Positions 36,255 to 44,954 of a stretch of DNA of 64,000 bases are shown in pieces; the stretch's first letter is position 1; each line of letters begins with the position of its first letter. The DNA is from Parahaliea maris (lineage in GTDB: Bacteria > Pseudomonadota > Gammaproteobacteria > Pseudomonadales > Halieaceae). The notes beneath the pieces were generated by a model. That model made no database searches, had not been told where the DNA came from, and worked only from the letters and a program-made list of their open reading frames with translations. The stretch is from NCBI RefSeq assembly GCF_008064665.1, contig NZ_VRZA01000005.1:372001-436000 (forward strand), written 5' to 3'. A program made the translations under genes and the position numbers.

Positions 36255-36956
36255 ATGAAAATCGCCATCATCACCGGCGCCAGTGTCGGCATCGGGCGTG
36301 CGACTGCCGCCCGTTTTCTGGCCGATAACTACCAGGTCTACAATCTTTCCCGCCGGGAGTGCCCCGAACCCGGCGTGAGCAACCTGCATTGCGATCTCGC
36401 CGACCCGGCCTCCATCGACGCCTGCTGCGACAGCCTGCGCGCGCCACTGAGCGATAGCGCCAGTGTGACACTGATTCACAACGCCAGCCAGATGCGCAAG
36501 GACAGCGCAGACCAGTGCGACAGCGACAGCCTGCGTGCTGTGCTGGAGACCAACGTAGTCGCGATCAATAGCCTCAATCGACGCCTGCTGCCGGGCATGC
36601 CCCGCGGCTCCAGCCTGCTGTACGTGGGCTCGACGCTCTCGGAAAAGGCCGTGCCCGGGTCCTTCAGCTACGTGGTCAGCAAACACGCCCAACTGGGCAT
36701 GATGCGCGCCACCTGCCAGGACCTGATGGGAACGGGAATCCACACGGCACTGATCTGTCCGGGCTTCACCGATACCGAGATGTTGCGCACCCACATTGGC
36801 GACGACGCCGTGGTGGTGGACGCCATTTCGGCCATGAACAGCTTCAATCGTCTGATCGAGCCGGCGGAAATCGCCGAGCTGCTGCACTGGGCCCACCACA
36901 ACCCGGTGATCAACGGCGCCGTTCTGCACGCCAACCTGGGCCAGCGGGAAAGCTGA
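36255..36956 (+). CDS. Short-chain dehydrogenase/reductase (sepiapterin-reductase-like context)
   Basis: A 233-residue classical SDR. The cofactor loop is TGASVGIG at residues 7-14, the structural NAS motif lies near residue 80, and the catalytic YxxxK is YVVSK, with a Ser in YVGSTLS about a dozen residues before it. Substrate specificity cannot be read directly. Divergence from a PTPS-like gene, and the small size, make a pteridine reductase of the sepiapterin type plausible. One base separates its stop from the next gene's start, so they form an operon. Confidence 0.85.
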   Translation: MKIAIITGASVGIGRATAARFLADNYQVYNLSRRECPEPGVSNLHCDLADPASIDACCDSLRAPLSDSASVTLIHNASQMRKDSADQCDSDSLRAVLETNVVAINSLNRRLLPGMPRGSSLLYVGSTLSEKAVPGSFSYVVSKHAQLGMMRATCQDLMGTGIHTALICPGFTDTEMLRTHIGDDAVVVDAISAMNSFNRLIEPAEIAELLHWAHHNPVINGAVLHANLGQRES

Positions 36957-36957
36957 C

Positions 36958-37776
36958 ATGGATGCGACCACCGGCACTACCGGGCGCAGTCTGGACCCGG
37001 CGGAGCTCCACGAGCGCCGGGAGCGCGTGTTTCTCGTGCTGGCGGGCACCTTCCTGGCCGCCATGACCCTGCTCAACGTCATCGGCATTACCCGCTTTAT
37101 CCAGTTGGGGCCCATGGCGCTGGCCGTCGGGGTGCTGCCCTATCCGCTGACCTTCCTGTGCACGGACCTGGTGTGCGAGCTGTACGGCAAGGCGCGAGCC
37201 AATTTCCTGGTGAGCGTGGGGCTCGGGCTCAACTTCCTGATCCTGGGGGTGTTGTTCCTGGGAGATGCCATTCCCCCGGTACCCGCCGAACAGATGCCAC
37301 CCTGGCAGGTGCTGCAGCTGGCGGCACCGGTGGCCCTGCCCAATGGCGACCTGGTGGAGGGCAGCGTGGGGCTGTACCAGTTGATCTACGCCACGACTTC
37401 GGGGGCGGTGTTTGCGTCCATGCTGGCCTACATCGCCGCCCAGTATTGCGACGTACAGCTGTTCCACTTCTGGAAACGGGTCACGAAGGGCAAGTACCTG
37501 TGGGTGCGCAACAATTTCAGCACCCTGATGAGCCAGATGGTGGATTCGGTGATGGTGATCAGCGTGACTTTCGGCGCGGCGTTCCTGCGCGGCGATATCG
37601 CCCTGCAGGCGCTATTGGTGCTGATCGGCAGCAACTACCTGTTCAAGGCGGCGGTCGCCCTGCTGGATACGGGTCCCTTCTACCTTGCCGTGCATTATTT
37701 GAAGCGTTATCTGCGGCTGGGTAACGGAGAATATGCCGTTCCGGGCGGGGCTGCACTGACAGCACCCGCCCGGTAA
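36958..37776 (+). CDS. yhhQ: Queuosine precursor transporter, YhhQ/VUT family
   Basis: A 272-residue inner-membrane protein with about six helices. Proven members import queuosine precursors (preQ0/preQ1) for tRNA modification. Family features include the PYPLTFLCTDLVCELYG segment near residue 61 and the late VRNNFSTLMSQMVDSV helix near residue 183. It is coupled to the SDR gene and lies one gene from a QueD-family protein, so a link to deazapurine or pterin metabolism is reasonable. It converges on leucine dehydrogenase with a 7-bp gap. Confidence 0.88.
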   Translation: MDATTGTTGRSLDPAELHERRERVFLVLAGTFLAAMTLLNVIGITRFIQLGPMALAVGVLPYPLTFLCTDLVCELYGKARANFLVSVGLGLNFLILGVLFLGDAIPPVPAEQMPPWQVLQLAAPVALPNGDLVEGSVGLYQLIYATTSGAVFASMLAYIAAQYCDVQLFHFWKRVTKGKYLWVRNNFSTLMSQMVDSVMVISVTFGAAFLRGDIALQALLVLIGSNYLFKAAVALLDTGPFYLAVHYLKRYLRLGNGEYAVPGGAALTAPAR

Positions 37777-37783
37777 TTCCGGT

Positions 37784-38854
37784 TCAGCTCACGGCCGCCA
37801 GAGCTGGCGGTTGCGCTCGCTTTTGGGCGAGGTACTCCCCGGCCAGTTGCTCGGCAATGGACTCAGTGGAGCTGTGGCACTCATCGGCACGCCGCAGTAC
37901 TTCGGCCAGGGTGCCTTCGATACGCGCAATGTGCTCGCGCTTGGCAGACTCGGCGGAGCCGGCCCGCTGGTGGTGCACATCGATAATGCCGCCGGCATTC
38001 ACCAGGAAATCCGGGCAGTAGAGTATGCCGAGATCCCGCAGGTGATTGCCGTCTTCCGGGGTAGCGAGCTGATTGTTCGCGGCGCCGCAAACGATACCGC
38101 TACGCAGCGTCGGAATGCTCTGCTCGTTGAGGATGGCACCCATGGCGCAGGGAGCAACGATATCCACTTCCTGTTGCAGGATGTCGTTGACGTCGACCGC
38201 AATCACTCCCAGTTCATTCACCGCCCGCTGCAGGTTGTCGATGTTCACGTCGGCGCCGTAGACGGTGGCACCGTCGGCACGCAGGTGGCGGGCCAGGTAG
38301 TAGCCGACATGGCCGAGACCCTGGATCGCCACCTTGAGACCCTGGAAGCTGTCGGCGCCCAGGCGGTGACGGATGGCGGTGCGCATGCCGAGGTAGACGC
38401 CCCAGGCAGTGCTGGGAGACGGATCACCACCAAACTCGTTGTCGTCCAGGCCGCTGACCCAGTGGGTGCGCTCGCCCATCACCTTCATGTCGGCCACGCC
38501 GGTACCGGAGTCTTCCGCCGCGACGTAGCGGCCACTCTGGGAGTTGACGAAGTCGCCCATCGCCAGCAGCAGCTCACGATTCTTGTCGGTGCGCGGGTTG
38601 CCGATGATCACTGACTTGCCACCGCCCAGGGGCAGGCCTGCCAGCGCCGATTTATAGGTCATGCCCCGCGACAGGCGCAGCACATCATGCAGGGCCTCTT
38701 CGTCGCTGCTATAGGGAAACATGCGGCAGCCCCCAACGCCGGGACCCAGGGTCGTGTTATGCACGGCAATAATGGCGCGCAGGCCGGTATCGCTATCAGA
38801 GCAGAAGGAGACCAGTTCGTGCTGGTCAAAGGCCGGGGCAGAAAAAACGCTCAT
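37784..38854 (-). CDS. Leucine dehydrogenase (Leu/Phe/Val dehydrogenase family)
   Basis: A 356-residue NAD-dependent amino acid dehydrogenase converting branched-chain or aromatic amino acids to 2-oxo acids plus ammonia. The substrate Lys68 and catalytic Lys80 in TYKSALAGLPLGGGK sit at the same numbers as in Bacillus leucine dehydrogenase, and the Rossmann loop is QGLGHVGYY near residue 183. ATG 38854 lies behind GAGGA. It is 44 bp downstream of the indolepyruvate oxidoreductase gene, so the products of one enzyme are candidate substrates of the other. Confidence 0.92.
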   Translation of the reverse strand: MSVFSAPAFDQHELVSFCSDSDTGLRAIIAVHNTTLGPGVGGCRMFPYSSDEEALHDVLRLSRGMTYKSALAGLPLGGGKSVIIGNPRTDKNRELLLAMGDFVNSQSGRYVAAEDSGTGVADMKVMGERTHWVSGLDDNEFGGDPSPSTAWGVYLGMRTAIRHRLGADSFQGLKVAIQGLGHVGYYLARHLRADGATVYGADVNIDNLQRAVNELGVIAVDVNDILQQEVDIVAPCAMGAILNEQSIPTLRSGIVCGAANNQLATPEDGNHLRDLGILYCPDFLVNAGGIIDVHHQRAGSAESAKREHIARIEGTLAEVLRRADECHSSTESIAEQLAGEYLAQKRAQPPALAAVS

Positions 38855-38898
38855 CACCAATCCTCGGTAGTGTTATTCAATTGTGGTCAGTTCATGGT

Positions 38899-41800
38899 TC
38901 ACGCGGCGTCGACGATTTTCACCGCCGCCGTGTGGGTTTCACCGCGCAGTTGCGCCAGGAGCTGCTGCTTGCGCAGTTCCAGGTTCTCGCGGTTGCGATC
39001 TTTCACGTGGCCGAAGCCGCGCAGCTTGGCGGGCAGTCGCGCCAGTTCCAGGGCGACGGTGTAGTTGTCCGGGCCCAGCTCTTTCATCAGCGCGTCCAGC
39101 ACCGCCTCGTAATCGGCGATGTCCTGACGCTCCTGCCGGCGCTCCTCGGTGTAGCCGAAGATATCCAGCTTGCCGCCCCGCAGCCGACGGAATTTCGCCA
39201 GCAGGCCGAAGGCTTTCATCATCCAGGGGCCAAACTCCTGTTTGATCAGGTGGCCGGTATTGGGGTCGCGCTTGCTGAACAGGGGCGGAGCCATGTTGAA
39301 ACGCAGCTCGTAGTCACCCTCGAACTGCTGCTGCAGCTTCCTGATGAACTCACCATCACTGTACAGGCGAGCTACTTCGTACTCGTCCTTGTAGGCCATC
39401 AGCTTGTACAGGTTGCGAGCGGCGGCCACGGTGATGGAGTCGGCTTCCGCGGAACGCGAGTCTGCCGCGCGCACCCGTTCGACCAGTGCCCGGTAACGTT
39501 CGGCGTAGGCGGCGTCCTGGTAGTCGGTGAGGCGCTGTACCCGGTCGGCGACGATCTCGTCCACGCTCTCCAGACGCGGCTTGGGTGCCGGGGCAAGCTG
39601 TTCGACCAGTGCCAGTACTTTCTCTGGCTGGTGAGCACAGCGACGTCCCCAGAGGAAGGCTGCCTTGTTAAACGCTACGGCCACACCGTTGAGCTCGATG
39701 GCCTCTTCCAGCGCTTCGGCGGAAACCGGCACCGTGCCGCGCTGCCAGGCAAAGCCCAGCAGGAACAGGTTGGAGGCAATGGAGTCACCGAGCAGTTGGG
39801 TGGCAATCCGGGTGGAATCAATGAAGTGGGTATCGTCACCGACTTCGGTGCTGATCTTTTCCTTCATGGACCGGGTGGGGAACTTTGCGTCCGGATCCAG
39901 GATGAAGGATGAGGTGGGCACCTCGGCTTCATTGACCACTGCGTGGGTGCGCCCCTGGGCGACCTTGCCCATGGCCTCATAGGTAGTGGTCACCACCAGG
40001 TCACAGCCCAGCAGCAGGTCGGCTTCGCCGGCTGGGATTCGCACGGCCTTGATGTCTTCCTGGTTCTGGCTGACCCGGACATGACTCACCACCGCACCAA
40101 ACTTCTGCGCCAGACCGGTCTGGTTCATGGTGGCGCAGCCCTTGCCTTCGATGTGCGCGGCCATGGCCACCAGCGCAGTGATGGTCAGCACGCCGGTGCC
40201 GCCAACGCCGGTTACCACCGTGTTCCAGGGGCGATCCAGAGAGGGCAGCTGGGGCTCGGGCAGTGGGTCGAACACCACCTGGCTGTCGTCACCGACGCCG
40301 CCGGGCTTGCGCAGCTTGCCGCCGATGACCGACACGAAGCTGGGGCAGAAACCGTTGGCGCAGCTGTAGTCCTTGTTGCAGGAGCTCTGGTCGATCTGGC
40401 GCTTGCGGCCCAGCTCAGTCTCCTTGGGCACCACCGACAGGCAGTTGGACTTCACGCTGCAGTCACCGCAGCCCTCACAGACCGCGTCGTTGATGAACAG
40501 TCGCTTGTTCGGATCCTCCATGCGCCCCTTCTTGCGCCGACGGCGCTTCTCGGCGGCGCAGGTCTGGACGTAGACGATGACCGAGGTGCCCTCGTACTCA
40601 CGTAGCTCTTTCTGCAGTGCGTCCAGCTCGTCGCGGTGATGCAGGCTGAATCCGGGGATGCCGCCAAACTCTCCGCGCCAGGATTCGGGGGAATCCGATA
40701 CCAGGGCAATGCGGCGCACGTTCTCGGCGCTCACCTGGCGAATAACGTCACCCACGCTCAGCGGCCCGTCGATGGGCTGGCCGCCCGTCATCGCCACCGC
40801 GTCGTTGTAGAGAATCTTGTAGGTGATGTTGACCTTGGCAGAGACCGCGGCGCGAATCGCCAGCAAGCCGCTGTGGAAGTAGGTGCCATCGCCCAGGTTC
40901 TGGAATACGTGTTTGGTTTCCGTGAACGGTGCCTGGCCGATCCAGGTAACACCCTCGCCCCCCATCTGGGAGAAAGTGTGAGTCTCCCGATCGGGCATCC
41001 AGGTGGCCATGTAATGACAGCCGATACCACCGAGGGCGCGGCTGCCCTCGGGTACCTTGGTGGAGGTGTTGTGGGGGCAGCCGGAGCAGAAGTGCGGCAC
41101 CCGCTCGATGGTTTCCCGTGGCGTGGCCAGCGAGGCCTCCTTGCGGTTGATCCACTCGACGCGCTGGTCCATCAGTTCAGACTGGAAGAAGCGCTTGATC
41201 CGGCTGTGAATCGCCAACGCCACCATGGCCGGGGTCAGTTCACCCAGGTTGGGCAGTAGGTCGCGCCCCTCCTCGTCGAACTCACCGAATACCCGGGGGC
41301 GGGCAGCCACCGGGTAGTTGTAGAGTTGGCCGGTCAGCTGGTCCTCGATGATCGAGCGCTTCTCTTCCACCACCAGGATCTCTTCGAGGCCCTCGGCAAA
41401 TTCGTGGGTGGTGCGGGGCTCCAGCGGCCAGGGCATGCCCACCTTGTAGACCCGCAGGCCGAGCTGGGCGGCGACCTTGTCGTCGATACCCATATCTTCC
41501 AGCGCCTGCATGACGTCCAGGTAGGCTTTACCGGAGGTAATGATGCCGAAGCGGGCGTTGGGGCTGTCCACCACGATGCGGTTGAGGCCATTGACCCTGG
41601 CGAACTCGCGAGCGGCATAGATCTTGTATTTGTTGAGGCGTAGCTCCTGTTCCAGGGGCTTGTCCGGCCAGCGGGCGTGCACGCCGTCCGGGGGCAGCTG
41701 GAACTCCTCCGGAATCACAATATCGATACGGTTGGGGTCGATGTCGGCAGAAATCGCCGAATCCATGTTTTCGGTAATGGCCTTCAGGGCAACCCAGCAC

Positions 41801-42399
41801 CCGGAATAGCGCGACAGTTCCCAGCCGTAGACACCCAGATCGAGGACTTCCTGCACGTTGGCCGGGCTCAGCACCGGTACCGAGGCACCGATGAACATGT
41901 GCTCACTCTGGTGCGGCAGGGTGGAGGATTTACAGGCGTGGTCGTCACCGGCCACCGCCAGTACACCGCCGTACTGGCTGGTGCCAAAGGCATTGGCGTG
42001 CTTGATCACGTCCATTGAACGATCGACACCCGGGCCCTTGCCGTACCACATGGAGAAGACACCGTCGTACTTGGCACCGCGGAACAGGTTGGTCTGCTGG
42101 CTGCCCCAGACAGCCGTGGCCGCCAGGTCCTCGTTCACCCCGGGCTGGAACACCACGTTGTGCTGGTCGAGCCAGGGCTTGGCGCGCCACATTGCCTGGT
42201 CGACGCCGCCGACGGGAGAGCCCCGGTAACCGGAGATGAATGCCGCCGTGTTCAGCCCGCGGCTTACGTCGCGCTGGTGCTGCAGCATTGGCAGGCGCAC
42301 CAGCGCCTCGATGCCAGTCATGTAGGCGCGGGTTGCATCCAGCGCATACTTGTCGTCGAGAGAAACTTTGCGTGTTGCAGTGTTGCCCGGGGTAGCCAT
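38899..42399 (-). CDS. Indolepyruvate:ferredoxin oxidoreductase, fused alpha/gamma form
   Basis: A 1166-residue thiamine-diphosphate enzyme that decarboxylates aryl- or branched 2-oxo acids to acyl-CoA, passing electrons to ferredoxin. The TPP-core domains occupy about residues 1-600, with CSGCPHNTSTKVP near residue 437. One ferredoxin-like cluster motif follows near residue 640 (CEGCGDCSVKSNC), and the gamma (oxidoreductase) domain starts near residue 728 with TGVGGTGVL. ATG 42399 is used; the TTG two codons upstream is less likely. It is the first gene of the unit with leucine dehydrogenase and diverges from an Lrp-type regulator. Confidence 0.92.
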   Translation of the reverse strand: MATPGNTATRKVSLDDKYALDATRAYMTGIEALVRLPMLQHQRDVSRGLNTAAFISGYRGSPVGGVDQAMWRAKPWLDQHNVVFQPGVNEDLAATAVWGSQQTNLFRGAKYDGVFSMWYGKGPGVDRSMDVIKHANAFGTSQYGGVLAVAGDDHACKSSTLPHQSEHMFIGASVPVLSPANVQEVLDLGVYGWELSRYSGCWVALKAITENMDSAISADIDPNRIDIVIPEEFQLPPDGVHARWPDKPLEQELRLNKYKIYAAREFARVNGLNRIVVDSPNARFGIITSGKAYLDVMQALEDMGIDDKVAAQLGLRVYKVGMPWPLEPRTTHEFAEGLEEILVVEEKRSIIEDQLTGQLYNYPVAARPRVFGEFDEEGRDLLPNLGELTPAMVALAIHSRIKRFFQSELMDQRVEWINRKEASLATPRETIERVPHFCSGCPHNTSTKVPEGSRALGGIGCHYMATWMPDRETHTFSQMGGEGVTWIGQAPFTETKHVFQNLGDGTYFHSGLLAIRAAVSAKVNITYKILYNDAVAMTGGQPIDGPLSVGDVIRQVSAENVRRIALVSDSPESWRGEFGGIPGFSLHHRDELDALQKELREYEGTSVIVYVQTCAAEKRRRRKKGRMEDPNKRLFINDAVCEGCGDCSVKSNCLSVVPKETELGRKRQIDQSSCNKDYSCANGFCPSFVSVIGGKLRKPGGVGDDSQVVFDPLPEPQLPSLDRPWNTVVTGVGGTGVLTITALVAMAAHIEGKGCATMNQTGLAQKFGAVVSHVRVSQNQEDIKAVRIPAGEADLLLGCDLVVTTTYEAMGKVAQGRTHAVVNEAEVPTSSFILDPDAKFPTRSMKEKISTEVGDDTHFIDSTRIATQLLGDSIASNLFLLGFAWQRGTVPVSAEALEEAIELNGVAVAFNKAAFLWGRRCAHQPEKVLALVEQLAPAPKPRLESVDEIVADRVQRLTDYQDAAYAERYRALVERVRAADSRSAEADSITVAAARNLYKLMAYKDEYEVARLYSDGEFIRKLQQQFEGDYELRFNMAPPLFSKRDPNTGHLIKQEFGPWMMKAFGLLAKFRRLRGGKLDIFGYTEERRQERQDIADYEAVLDALMKELGPDNYTVALELARLPAKLRGFGHVKDRNRENLELRKQQLLAQLRGETHTAAVKIVDAA

Positions 42400-42459
42400 A
42401 TCCAACTCACCTTACGATTTGGAATAGTGTGTCCCAAAAGTATAGAAATTGTTATTTGA

Positions 42460-42473
42460 AATGCCCGGGCATT
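42460..42473. promoter_or_regulatory. Palindrome 1 in the lrp/oxidoreductase intergenic region
   Basis: AATGCCCGGGCATT is a perfect 14-bp palindrome. It lies 61 bp upstream of the oxidoreductase start and 51 bp upstream of the regulator start. Its ATGC ends match those of the second palindrome about 26 bp away, consistent with two sites for one dimeric regulator. Confidence 0.45.
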
Positions 42474-42484
42474 GGACCCTAAAA

Positions 42485-42499
42485 TGCATAATTTATGCA
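42485..42499. promoter_or_regulatory. Palindrome 2, candidate Lrp-family binding site
   Basis: TGCATAATTTATGCA is a perfect 15-bp palindrome about a central T. The length and A/T-rich centre match the 15-bp sites typical of Lrp/AsnC regulators. It ends 24 bp before the start of the Lrp-type gene, so autoregulation together with control of the divergent operon is likely. Confidence 0.55.
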
Positions 42500-42523
42500 G
42501 TAATATGCCGCCCGGAGACTTAA

Positions 42524-43000
42524 ATGCCTACAGAGCTCGCCAAACAGGATTTGGACATCCTCCGACTGCTGCAGCGGGACGCAACGCTGAGCAGTGGGGA
42601 GATCGCCGAACGCATCAATCTTTCCCAGTCACCCTGCTGGCGGCGCATCAACCGGCTGGAGCAGGAGGGCGTGATCCAGCGCCGCGTGGCGCTGCTGGAT
42701 CGGGAGGCCCTGGGCATGGAGGTGGTGGTGTTTGCCACCATCAACCTCACCTCCACCGGGCGCCAGAACCTGATGAGTTTCGAGCGGGAGATCGTCGACC
42801 ACCCGGAAGTCATAGAGTGTTACACCATGACCGGGATATGGGACTATATGCTCAAGATTGTGACCCGGGACATCCGTCACTATGAGGAGTTTGTCCGCAA
42901 CACGCTGACGGCCAGTCCGGCCATCCGCGAGTTGCACTCCCATATGGCGGTAACCGAGATCAAGAACAGTACCGAACTGCCGCTGGACACCCAGCTTTGA
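42524..43000 (+). CDS. Lrp/AsnC family transcriptional regulator
   Basis: A 158-residue regulator. An N-terminal winged helix-turn-helix (about residues 8-60; recognition region SQSPCWRRINRLEQEGVI) is followed by the RAM ligand-binding domain (about 70-145). Lrp-family proteins sense amino acids. Its position, divergent from oxidoreductase and leucine dehydrogenase genes and upstream of an aminotransferase, suggests it controls amino acid catabolism. Two exact palindromes lie between it and the divergent gene. Confidence 0.93.
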   Translation: MPTELAKQDLDILRLLQRDATLSSGEIAERINLSQSPCWRRINRLEQEGVIQRRVALLDREALGMEVVVFATINLTSTGRQNLMSFEREIVDHPEVIECYTMTGIWDYMLKIVTRDIRHYEEFVRNTLTASPAIRELHSHMAVTEIKNSTELPLDTQL

Positions 43001-43020
43001 TCGCGCAAGCGCAGGACGCC

Positions 43021-44166
43021 ATGGCAATTCACAGCAAACTCCCCGACATCGGCACTACCATATTCACTCGCATGTCGGCCCTCGCCCGGGAGCACGGTGC
43101 CATCAACCTGTCCCAGGGCTTCCCGGACTTCCCGGCCCCTGAGGGGCTGCGTCGGGCCCTCGCCCACCATGCGCTGGAAGGGCACAACCAGTATGCACCA
43201 ATGATCGGGGAACCCGCGCTGCGGGAACAGGTCGCCGCCCAGCTCCAGCGCTTTCGCGGCGTAACACCGGATCCGGTCGAGGAGATCACCATCGTACCGG
43301 GCGCAACCGAAGGCATCTTCTGTGCCATCATGGCGCTGGTGGACCGCGATGACGAAGTCATTCTGCTGGACCCGAGCTATGACAGCTACGAACCCGCCGT
43401 GCGCCTGGCGGGGGGACGCGCCATTCACGTCCCCTTGATCGAAGACACCTTTGCCGTCGATTGGGACCATGTATCAGGCGCACTGTCATCCCGCACCCGG
43501 ATGATTGTGATCAACTCGCCGCACAATCCCACCGGGGCGGTGCTCAGCCACAGCGACCTGGAAACCCTCGAGGAACTGGCAGAATTGCGCGACCTGCTGG
43601 TGGTGAGCGACGAAGTCTATGAGCACCTGGTGTTTGACGGTGCCCGCCATCACAGCGTGCTGGAGTACCCGGCCCTGCGCAGTCGCAGCGTGACAGTCTA
43701 TTCCTTTGGCAAGACCTACGGTGTGACTGGCTGGAAAACCGGGTACTGCGTGGCGCCACCGGCACTGACCGCAGAGCTGCGCAAGGTACATCAGTTCAAC
43801 TGCTTTGTGGGCGTTACGCCGGTGCAACTGGCGCTGGCGGACTTCATGGCGGAGGACCCCGATTACCCGGGCACCCTGCCGGGCTTCTACCAGGCCAAGC
43901 GAGACCTCCTACACAGGGCCCTGGCCAACTCCCGCTTCAGGCTCCGCCCCAGCGCCGGCACCTACTTCCAGCTACTGGATTACAGCGACATTACCGATGA
44001 GCCGGACCACAGCCTGTGCGAACGCTGGACCGTCGAGCAGGGCGTCGCCAGCATTCCCATTTCCATTTTCTACCAGGCCCCACCACAGCAACACTACCTG
44101 CGCCTCTGCTTCGCCAAACAGGACGAGCAGTTGCTGCGGGCCGCGGAGACCCTATGCAGAATCTGA
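43021..44166 (+). CDS. ybdL: Methionine/glutamine-type aminotransferase, YbdL-like
   Basis: A 381-residue fold-type I PLP aminotransferase of the KAT/YbdL group, which transaminates methionine and aromatic amino acids and uses glutamine well. The PLP Lys is in FGKTYGVTGWK (near residue 238), with the PLP-binding Asn in NSPHNPTG and Tyr/Asp in SDEVYEHL. It begins 20 bp after the Lrp gene, at ATG 43021 with AGGA. It overlaps the amidase gene by 13 bp, and that pairing supports a glutamine transaminase-omega-amidase pathway. Confidence 0.88.
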   Translation: MAIHSKLPDIGTTIFTRMSALAREHGAINLSQGFPDFPAPEGLRRALAHHALEGHNQYAPMIGEPALREQVAAQLQRFRGVTPDPVEEITIVPGATEGIFCAIMALVDRDDEVILLDPSYDSYEPAVRLAGGRAIHVPLIEDTFAVDWDHVSGALSSRTRMIVINSPHNPTGAVLSHSDLETLEELAELRDLLVVSDEVYEHLVFDGARHHSVLEYPALRSRSVTVYSFGKTYGVTGWKTGYCVAPPALTAELRKVHQFNCFVGVTPVQLALADFMAEDPDYPGTLPGFYQAKRDLLHRALANSRFRLRPSAGTYFQLLDYSDITDEPDHSLCERWTVEQGVASIPISIFYQAPPQQHYLRLCFAKQDEQLLRAAETLCRI

Positions 44167-44948
44167 AAGTCACCCTGGTACAGTGCGAACTGGCCTGGGA
44201 AGCGCCGGCCGACAACCGTCGCCAGTTCAGCGAGATCATCGCCGGTTGTCCCGCCGACAGCGACCTCGTCGTGCTACCGGAGATGTTCACGACCGGGTTT
44301 TCGATGAACGCCCTGGCGAACGCGGAACCTCCAGGCGGCGAAACCGAGCAATGGCTGCTGGAGATGTCCCGGGAGCGCGACTGCGCCATCACTGGCTCAA
44401 TTGCGGTGCAGGTGGGGGATGCCGTCTACAACCGCATGCTGTTCACCACCCCCGACGCCTGCCACTTCTACGATAAACGCCACCTGTTTCGCATGGCCGG
44501 AGAACACAAGCGCTACGCGGCGGGCGACGAGCGGGTGGTCGTGAACTGGCGTGGCTGGCGAATCCTGCTGCAGGTATGTTATGACCTGCGCTTCCCTGTA
44601 TTCAGTCGCAACACGGGCGATTACGACCTGGCCGTGTACGTGGCCAACTGGCCTGCCAGTCGCAGATTGCACTGGCGCAGCCTGCTGCAGGCGCGCGCCA
44701 TTGAGAACCAGGCCTGCGTGGCTGGCGTGAATCGCGTCGGCAGTGATGCCAAGGGCTGGGAGTACAGCGGTGACAGCCTGCTCGTTGACGCCCAGGGCAT
44801 CCTGTTGGCCGACCCGCAAAATGAAAACGGCACCGTCAGCGCAGTGCTGGACGGTGCCGCCTTGTTACAGTACCGGGAGTCCTTTCCCTGCCAGCTGGAC
44901 GCCGATGGCTTCGAGCTGGCAGGCGTTACCGGAAGGACCTCCGGTTAG
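44154..44948 (+). CDS. Omega-amidase / carbon-nitrogen hydrolase, YafV/Nit2-like
   Basis: A 264-residue nitrilase-superfamily amidase. The catalytic triad is visible as Glu in VVLPEMF (near residue 43), Lys in YDKRHLF (near 109) and Cys in QVCYDLRFP (near 141). Family members hydrolyse 2-oxoglutaramate or 2-oxosuccinamate made by glutamine/asparagine transaminases. The 13-bp overlap with the YbdL-like gene makes this substrate likely. It converges on the OmpA-family gene with a 6-bp gap. Confidence 0.9.
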   Translation: MQNLKVTLVQCELAWEAPADNRRQFSEIIAGCPADSDLVVLPEMFTTGFSMNALANAEPPGGETEQWLLEMSRERDCAITGSIAVQVGDAVYNRMLFTTPDACHFYDKRHLFRMAGEHKRYAAGDERVVVNWRGWRILLQVCYDLRFPVFSRNTGDYDLAVYVANWPASRRLHWRSLLQARAIENQACVAGVNRVGSDAKGWEYSGDSLLVDAQGILLADPQNENGTVSAVLDGAALLQYRESFPCQLDADGFELAGVTGRTSG

Positions 44949-44954
44949 GCGAGA

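Noticed and set aside
44929-44946. ACCGGA/TCCGGT stem at the convergent ends of the amidase and OmpA-family genes
   Set aside because: Only 6 bp with no T-tract on either strand, so not called as a terminator.
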